From NCBI GenBank assembly GCA_037176905.1, contig JBBBWG010002225.1, positions 97,913-161,912 of the forward strand: a DNA stretch of 64,000 bases, read 5' to 3'. A model generated the notes under the pieces. The model was not told the origin of the DNA, did not search any database, and was given only the letters and a program-made list of their open reading frames with translations. Position numbers and translations under genes: made by a program. Below are positions 58,500 to 64,000 of this stretch, one piece after another. The stretch comes from Azolla pinnata. Taxonomy: Eukaryota; Streptophyta; Polypodiopsida; Salviniales; Salviniaceae. The number at the start of each line of letters is the position of its first letter. The first letter of the stretch is position 1.

Positions 58500-59385
58500 C
58501 TCGAGAGGGTTTAGGGTTTCTGACGTATGTGGATGGGTTTCTACAGGATTTAGGGTTTCGGGTTTCGGGATCTTGAAGTATGCATATATGGGTTGCCATA
58601 GAATTCAGGGATTCGAAAATGTAATGCATATGGAGATTTGGGGTTTAGGTATGCATATATGGATCGCCACAGGATTCAGGGATTCGAAATATGTAATGGA
58701 AATGGGGATTTAGGGTTTAGGGATCTTGAAGTATGCATACGATTCTCCGTAGGATTTAGGGTTTAGGGTTTGTAAAATATGCAGAAGGGTCTCCGTAGAA
58801 TTTATGGGTTGGTTCTGACACCCATATACGTCTCCACAAGATCTAGGGTTTGGGGTTTCTGACAGATGCATATGGGTCTCCATAAATTTAGGGTTTGAGG
58901 TTTCTGAAGATGCAGATGGGTATCCATATGGTTTAAGGTTTAGGGATTCTGAAGATGCATATAGGATTTAGGGTGTAGGGATTCTGAAGATGCATATAGG
59001 ATTTAGGGTTTAGGGATTCTGAAAATGCATGTAGAATTTAGGGTGTAGGGATTCTGAAGATCATACAGGATTCAGGGTTTAGGGATTCTGAAGATGCAGA
59101 TGGGTATCCACAGGATTTAGGGTTTCTGAAATAGGCATATGGGTCTCCATAGGATTTAGGGTTTTCTGAAAGGTGCACATGGGTTTCCATAGGGTTGAGG
59201 GTTTCTGAAATAGGCAGAGAGGTCTCCATAGGATTTAGGGTTTTCTGAAGGGTGCACATGGGTTTCCATAGGATTCAGGGTTTTCTGAAATAGGGTGCAT
59301 GTGGGTTTCCATAGGGTTTAGGGTTTCTGAAATAGGCATATAGGTCTCCATAGGATTTAGGGTTTTGTAGAGTGCCCAAATCAAG
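58500..59385 (+). repeat. Telomere-motif minisatellite, unit about 40-50 bp
   Basis: Degenerate units follow the scheme AGGATTTAGGGTTTCTGAA then (G)ATGCATATGGGTCTCCATA. At least 18 copies are present, nearly all carrying one or two TTTAGGG. The best conserved are near 59105-59360 (TTTAGGGTTTTCTGAAAGG, TGGGTTTCCATAGG). Confidence 0.9.
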
Positions 59386-60185
59386 GTTTTCCGTCCGATC
59401 ATCCATCACCTGTCAGCGGAGTTCAGGATTTAGGGTTCTCTGCGTCCTCCTCTCCCCGCAACCCTAAGCCACAGAGCCCCCCAAGAAACCCCTTAATACA
59501 CGTGTATAGTACACAAGCAACAGTTTTGTGGTTGGATCCATGTTGGGAAATGTAAACAAGGAAGACAGTGCTTCCATTGGAAAAGAAAAGGAAAGGAAAG
59601 GAAAGGAAAAGGAAGAAGTTCTCTCTCTCTCTCTCTGTCTATCTATGGCTGGATCGAGCTCCCTGCTGACATTTGCAGGTACTTATGCCTTCTCTCTCTT
59701 TCTCTCTGTTTTTGCAGGTTTTAGACATGTAAAAATAGATATATACATTGTGTGTATGAGCGAGGCCATGCCAGAATTTCTGTTCTTCCTCTTCACTGAT
59801 CTGTTCCTACAAGTTTCATACTTCCCCCCTCTTCTCTCTCTCGATGATCTGGTTACATATTCAGAATTCGTCGCTCTTATCAAACCCTTGGAAGTTCTAG
59901 CTATAGTTAGTACATCATCGAATGTCTTTTTAATCAAAACACACACACGGAACGAACCATCGTTTATATATAGATCAGTGCTGATGTTTTTTTATTTCTT
60001 TGGCTCGGATCATCTCAAGAAAATTTGATGTTAAAACATTATCCCTTTTTTTTTGTGGGCACTATTCGTCTCTGATAATCTACTCACCTTATCTTCCTTC
60101 ATTCTAAAGTATGCGGTTCTATAGGTTCAACTTCTTCCGAATACAGATTTCAATGTTTTATGAAGACATTCTATCCTATTATGTA
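59386..60185. other. Spacer without a recognised gene
   Basis: It has a GGAAA microsatellite at 59585-59612 and (CT)n at 59620-59637. The plus-strand 166-residue open frame at 59528-60028 is partly simple-sequence and shows no family match. An exon-like MAGSSSLLTFAG is followed by GT at 59686, but no continuation was found. Confidence 0.4.
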
Positions 60186-60189
60186 AATA

Positions 60190-60775
60190 AGACTTGGAAG
60201 CTTTGATTTAGCCTTTTCAAAGAAATATTCATAAAAAGAATGTTTTTTTTTTGGTACCTTATAAATATTTCTTCAAGGCATGCTTCCTCTGTCTGTGTGA
60301 GGATTGGACGCTTATATTTGACCCGACGAAAGAAAAATGTTGAAATCGTACCTGATTCTTTTTGTATATAATGAAGTCATGCTATCTTCGATCTGTATGA
60401 AAATTGGAAACCTCAATCCAGCATTTCCAAGGAAATATGTTTGAAAAAATGCTTGGTTTCTTATGATTCTATGCTCTATACATCAAGATTGGATGCCTAA
60501 ATCTAAGCTTTTTAAAGAATTATTTTGGGAGAAATTCGTTGCTGTCTCTATGTGTGCAATTGTATCTTCTTTCTATATTTGGTTTGGAAGCTTAGATTCA
60601 ACATTTTCGAAAAAATTGGAAAAGATAATATTTGGTTTTTTTTGTATATCAAGTTTGAATCTAATAAGCTTCCATCCATATGAGGATTGGAAACTTAGAT
60701 TCAATCTTTTTAAAAGAAAATTAAGGAAAAACTATGTTAAGATTTTATCGATGCATTCTGTCTTTAAATTGATTT
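60190..60775 (+). repeat. Degenerate satellite, about 6 copies of a roughly 95-bp unit
   Basis: The word pair (A/T)GGAAGCTTAGATTCAA...TTTTTAAAGAAA recurs at about 60193, 60302, 60403, 60486, 60583 and 60683, each followed by T-rich sequence and a TGTATAT- or CTGTGTG-like end. The copies are much diverged, so this is an old array. Confidence 0.65.
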
Positions 60776-63050
60776 TAGAATTAAGGTATGTTAGATCCAA
60801 TATTCCCTAAATTTTGAGAACTTTGGTTTCTTTTTATTTGGATGATAATCATTCGCTTTCTTGACAATTTCCTCTTCCATCACTCCAGCTCCGAAATGAA
60901 AGAGATGCTAAGCACCTCAATTCCGAATCTGAATGTGTCTTGAATTCTAAACTCTAGAACCGAAACAATTATTTCTGGAATTCATTATGTAGATATTGTG
61001 CACTTGGATATTGTATACTTATGGTGGGCGATTTGATTGAGCACTCACATTTTCCTATCATTGATCCCATCTCTATTAGGACTGCTCTGTCAACACTGAG
61101 CCTAGTGCAGAATGAATTATCATTTACTTGCCATTCACATACTCAGTGTACAGCGTGTGATATTGGAAAGTTATGGTTAGTTTGCTGGATTGGCACGAAG
61201 AAATTCGAAGCGCAACATTCAAACCTCAATGAGCGAGATGTTCTTTTCATCAAAACGAGCTTTTATGACTTGTCAAGCAGTTAGATGTATAGAAGATTAA
61301 ATACAATATCTCTAGATCCATAGCTCAAATTTGTCCTAACCCATGAACAGTGAGAATAAATGAAAATTCGGTGTATTCGATGCCCTATGCTGAGCACTCG
61401 AGTATGGTACTATGTGCGTCTCATTGTGATTAAATTTCTTCATTTGATTGTAGGTTGTATTTGTGATTTCTTGGGCAACTGGGCACGTGTTTCCATGGCA
61501 TTTTCTTCCCTGTCATCAAGCTTGGCTTCGATTTTGGATTGCCTATGATGAAGCTGGGTAGTGGCACTAGACAAACGACGACACCGTGTGATCCAGGTTT
61601 TTGTCAGGAAACAGAGGGATCGTGGTAATAATAAACCATTGGGCTGTACCCCACATCAGAGAGTTGCTTTGATCTCTCTCAAGACTTCAGAAACATATCC
61701 ATCTTATCTGGGGAGGGGATGAAGAGAGACTGGACCATCGAGCTGCATAGCCATGGCCAACATTAAGGAAAGAAGGAAGAAAAAACGACACATACATTAA
61801 CATGCTGACTGACTGGATTCTTTTCTATGGTGTTACAAGATCCTGACGATGCATTTGTGTAAGGGGCCCGTTCTTGAATTCTTTTGCATGTTTATGGCCA
61901 TATCCTTGATACTGTTAGGGTTATTGCGATATTCGTACGGAAACTTTGCAGTTGCAGAGTAAATCCTGCTTGCAGCAAGTTTTGCAGTTCCAGTATCAAA
62001 GGCTATACACCAACATGCACAAAGGAATAACAGTTGATTGTAAGATCGATCAAATGAGAGTACAAAAAAGGATGGGCCAAAATCTCCAAATACATGGTAA
62101 ATGTACCAACTTGGTATTGGCCGAAATTGGTCAAAAGTCTTGGAGTCAGCAGCAAGACGAATAGCCCTGACTTTTCCAAGTGGCTGTCAGGATAGCACAT
62201 GCTCTTGTTGTGGTGGGGAAATAACAAAAGCACAAGGCATGGGGAACTGGAAGGAGATTTGCGGCACAAACCCTGTAAAAGGCAAAGCTAATCATGTGCA
62301 ATCACGTCTCTCAAAGTTTGTGTATAGTTTGTTTGTGATCAAGCAATGAGACACAGTGGTGGTTTTGTCGTAGATCAAAGCTTTTGCTTTTTGTTTTGTT
62401 CTTTATAAAATAATGCATATTTTATTCTGGGAACACAGGAGGTGCTAATCTGCATCATGGCTGATCACCGTGCCTTGTGATTATTTCTTTGTCAGGAGCA
62501 TTCTCAAGCTGATTTGGCTGGAATGATGGCAGTGGTGTTTTGTTTCTGCACGGGGGGAGAAATCGAAGTAAAATCCTGTGTATCAAAATGGCTCACTTGC
62601 TGTTGCTTTGAAGCTCTTTGGGCTTACCCCATCTGAAGAGAGCAAAATCGAGTGGTGACTGATGCCGCAAAGAGCCAGAGTCTGTGGATCCATGCTCAAA
62701 ATTGAGGGCATGGTTTTTCTTTTCCAAATGGAAGGTATGCAATGATCCAAGTCATGGCGCATCGGAGCAGATTTTTCGGGAGAGCAAAGCTTTTTAATTT
62801 GCTGATCAGGAAAAAGAGAAGAAGAAATGGTGTATATTTTGGGGGCTAAGGAAGGTATCTCAGGGAATGCACCTTTTCCTCCTCTAGAGGGTTAAAAGTC
62901 AGATGCTGGTCATATTCGGCCGCCGATATGTATGCGCCTTGGAACCCAAAACATTCCGCGCTCTGTCGATCCGTGGAGCTCAAGTAAGGGCTGCTGATCC
63001 CAGCACTACCTTTTGTGGAATCAAAAGCCTTAATGGCAGCAGCATTAGTG
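60776..63050. other. Spacer without a recognised gene
   Basis: Open frames at 61021-61284 (+), 61946-62164 (+) and 62846-63115 (-) lack strong compositional bias but have no similarity I know. The last contains MELSQSTNAAAIKAFDS on the minus strand. No RNA gene or clear mobile element was seen. Confidence 0.4.
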
Positions 63051-63054
63051 CTCT

Positions 63055-63392
63055 GGGAGAGCTCCATGCCAATGAAAAGGAGGAAGGAAGGAAGGAAGGA
63101 AGGAAGGAAGAGCATTGTGAAGGAAAGGATGGATGTGTAGGATGGATGGATGAATGAATCGGATCATCGATCGTGTCGTATTCAGAGGCATCAGATCATC
63201 GACTCGGTCGATTGTGTTTGGAGAGCTCCATGCCATGGGAAGGAGGAGGAAGGTTATGCATGAAGGAACAATATCAGAGGCACCAATAATCGTCGACTAT
63301 GTCGATTATGTTTGGAGAGCTCCATGCCATGGGAAGGAGGAAGAAGGAAGGAAGGAAGGAAGGAAGCAAGGAATGGATGAATGCATGGATGA
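63055..63392 (+). repeat. Three-copy repeat with GGAGAGCTCCATGCC and (GGAA)n
   Basis: GGAGAGCTCCATGCCATGGG (first copy GGAGAGCTCCATGCCAATG) occurs at about 63056, 63220 and 63314, followed by GGAAGGAAGGAAGG stretches and preceded by GATCATCGA(T/C)-type or GTCGACTATGTCGATTATG words. The segmental duplications have no gene. Confidence 0.85.
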
Positions 63393-63489
63393 ATTGGATC
63401 ATCGATTATGTCATGTCGCTGGCACCTCTCCCCTGTTCCCGACGACGCTTTCCTCTTTCTTGTTGTTTTCTTTCCTTCTTTCTGATGAA

Positions 63490-63695
63490 TAATCTCCTTG
63501 TGTTTTTTGTATATATATATATATGTATATATAGTTGAGAAGCTCGATCGAATGGATCGACGTCATTACTGATGGCAAAACGAAAGCTGCGAATATAATC
63601 TCCTTGTTTTATATATATATATATATAGTCCGAGAAGCTCGATCGAATGGATCGACGTCATTACTGATGGCAAATCAAATTTTGTGGGTTCCCTC
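63490..63695 (+). repeat. Two-copy duplication of about 105 bp with TA tracts
   Basis: Each copy has AATCTCCTTGT, a (TA)n tract, then GAGAAGCTCGATCGAATGGA and TCGACGTCATTACTGATGGC. Copies start at about 63489 and 63597. Similarity is near-perfect apart from TA length. Confidence 0.9.
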
Positions 63696-63779
63696 GATCT
63701 CATCTCCACCGATCGATCGATCGGTAGGGATCTCGGATCGGTGGTGATGGATTCATGTCTCTTTTTCCCCCACTTCCAC

Positions 63780-63885
63780 GTGCATGCGTCGCATGTATAG
63801 GCATGAGTGTGTGCATGCATGCATACATACATACATACATACATACACGTATATGCGTGTACGTATGACTATGTATGTGCGTAAA
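63780..63885 (+). repeat. CATACATAC/GTATGCGTGTA low-complexity block
   Basis: GCATGCATGCATACATACATA and flanking CGTATATGCGTGTACGTATG words, of the same class as the other ATGC-type blocks. Confidence 0.9.
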
Positions 63886-63944
63886 TTTGTGGGAGTACGC
63901 AATTCTCCACAAGCTTACACAAAGCTCTTGTTATTTTGAGGCTT

Positions 63945-63998
63945 TGATAGGGCTTAGGGTTTAGGGCTTAGGGTTTATGGTTTAGGGTTTAGGGTTTC
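63945..63998 (+). repeat. Short plant telomeric (TTTAGGG) tract
   Basis: Seven or so TTTAGGG/CTTAGGG/TTTATGG units run to the end of the window. It is interstitial as far as can be seen and may continue beyond the window. Confidence 0.85.
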
Positions 63999-64000
63999 TT

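Overview
The window is nuclear DNA of a land plant (Embryophyta). It carries a nuclear gene for PsbO with a bipartite plastid/lumen presequence, a nuclear gene for plastid ribosomal protein bS6, a class-II-like cytosolic small heat-shock protein gene, and a TPR/thioredoxin-like (TTL) gene. All genes have GT-AG type introns, and plant telomere motifs (TTTAGGG) are scattered throughout. The lineage cannot be settled by eye. The one-intron sHSP and PsbO genes and the very repeat-rich spacers would fit a seed-free plant (bryophyte, fern or lycophyte), but this is inference only.

Layout. About 1.1-46.4 kb is a gene-bearing segment with eight protein genes whose exons I could join in frame: a class-II-like sHSP (-, 1115-4459); a fumarylacetoacetate-hydrolase-fold enzyme (+, 5595-12075, 10 exons); a GRWD1-type WD40 ribosome-biogenesis factor (-, 13196-18321, 13 exons); PsbO (-, 19984-22125, 2 exons); plastid bS6 (+, 24771-26820, 5' end lost in an assembly gap); the spliceosomal protein MFAP1 (+, 29610-31989, 2 coding exons); a UBA-like protein (-, 32945-36427, 5 coding exons, one probable GC-AG intron); and a TTL protein (-, 42223-46364, 7 exons). 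About 46.4-64 kb contains no gene that I recognise. It is dominated by tandem repeats, interstitial telomeric repeats and ATGC-type low-complexity blocks, with one candidate first exon at 55.3 kb.

The genes are ordinary housekeeping and photosynthesis loci and do not form a pathway. Two (PsbO, bS6c) serve the plastid and are divergently arranged around 22.1-24.8 kb. GRWD1 serves ribosome biogenesis and has a telo-box dyad just upstream.

The unusual content is non-coding. (i) A roughly 3 kb sHSP intron is built almost wholly from a minisatellite whose every unit carries a 3'-splice-site-like motif in the sense strand. (ii) A family of about 430-bp terminal-inverted-repeat elements occurs as three adjacent copies at 38.1-39.4 kb, with relatives at 18.6 and 48 kb. 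(iii) An inverted-repeat element of about 620 bp lies at 39.65-40.27 kb, directly beside a six-unit perfect heat-shock-element array at 40411-40440. (iv) A minisatellite of TTCTAGAA dyads runs into the bS6c gene. (v) There are relics of Ty1/copia and LINE elements inside introns and spacers, and several telomere-motif minisatellites, one with hexamer TTAGGG rather than heptamer TTTAGGG. I saw no clear new multi-gene system. Large open frames over the repeats are compositional artefacts.
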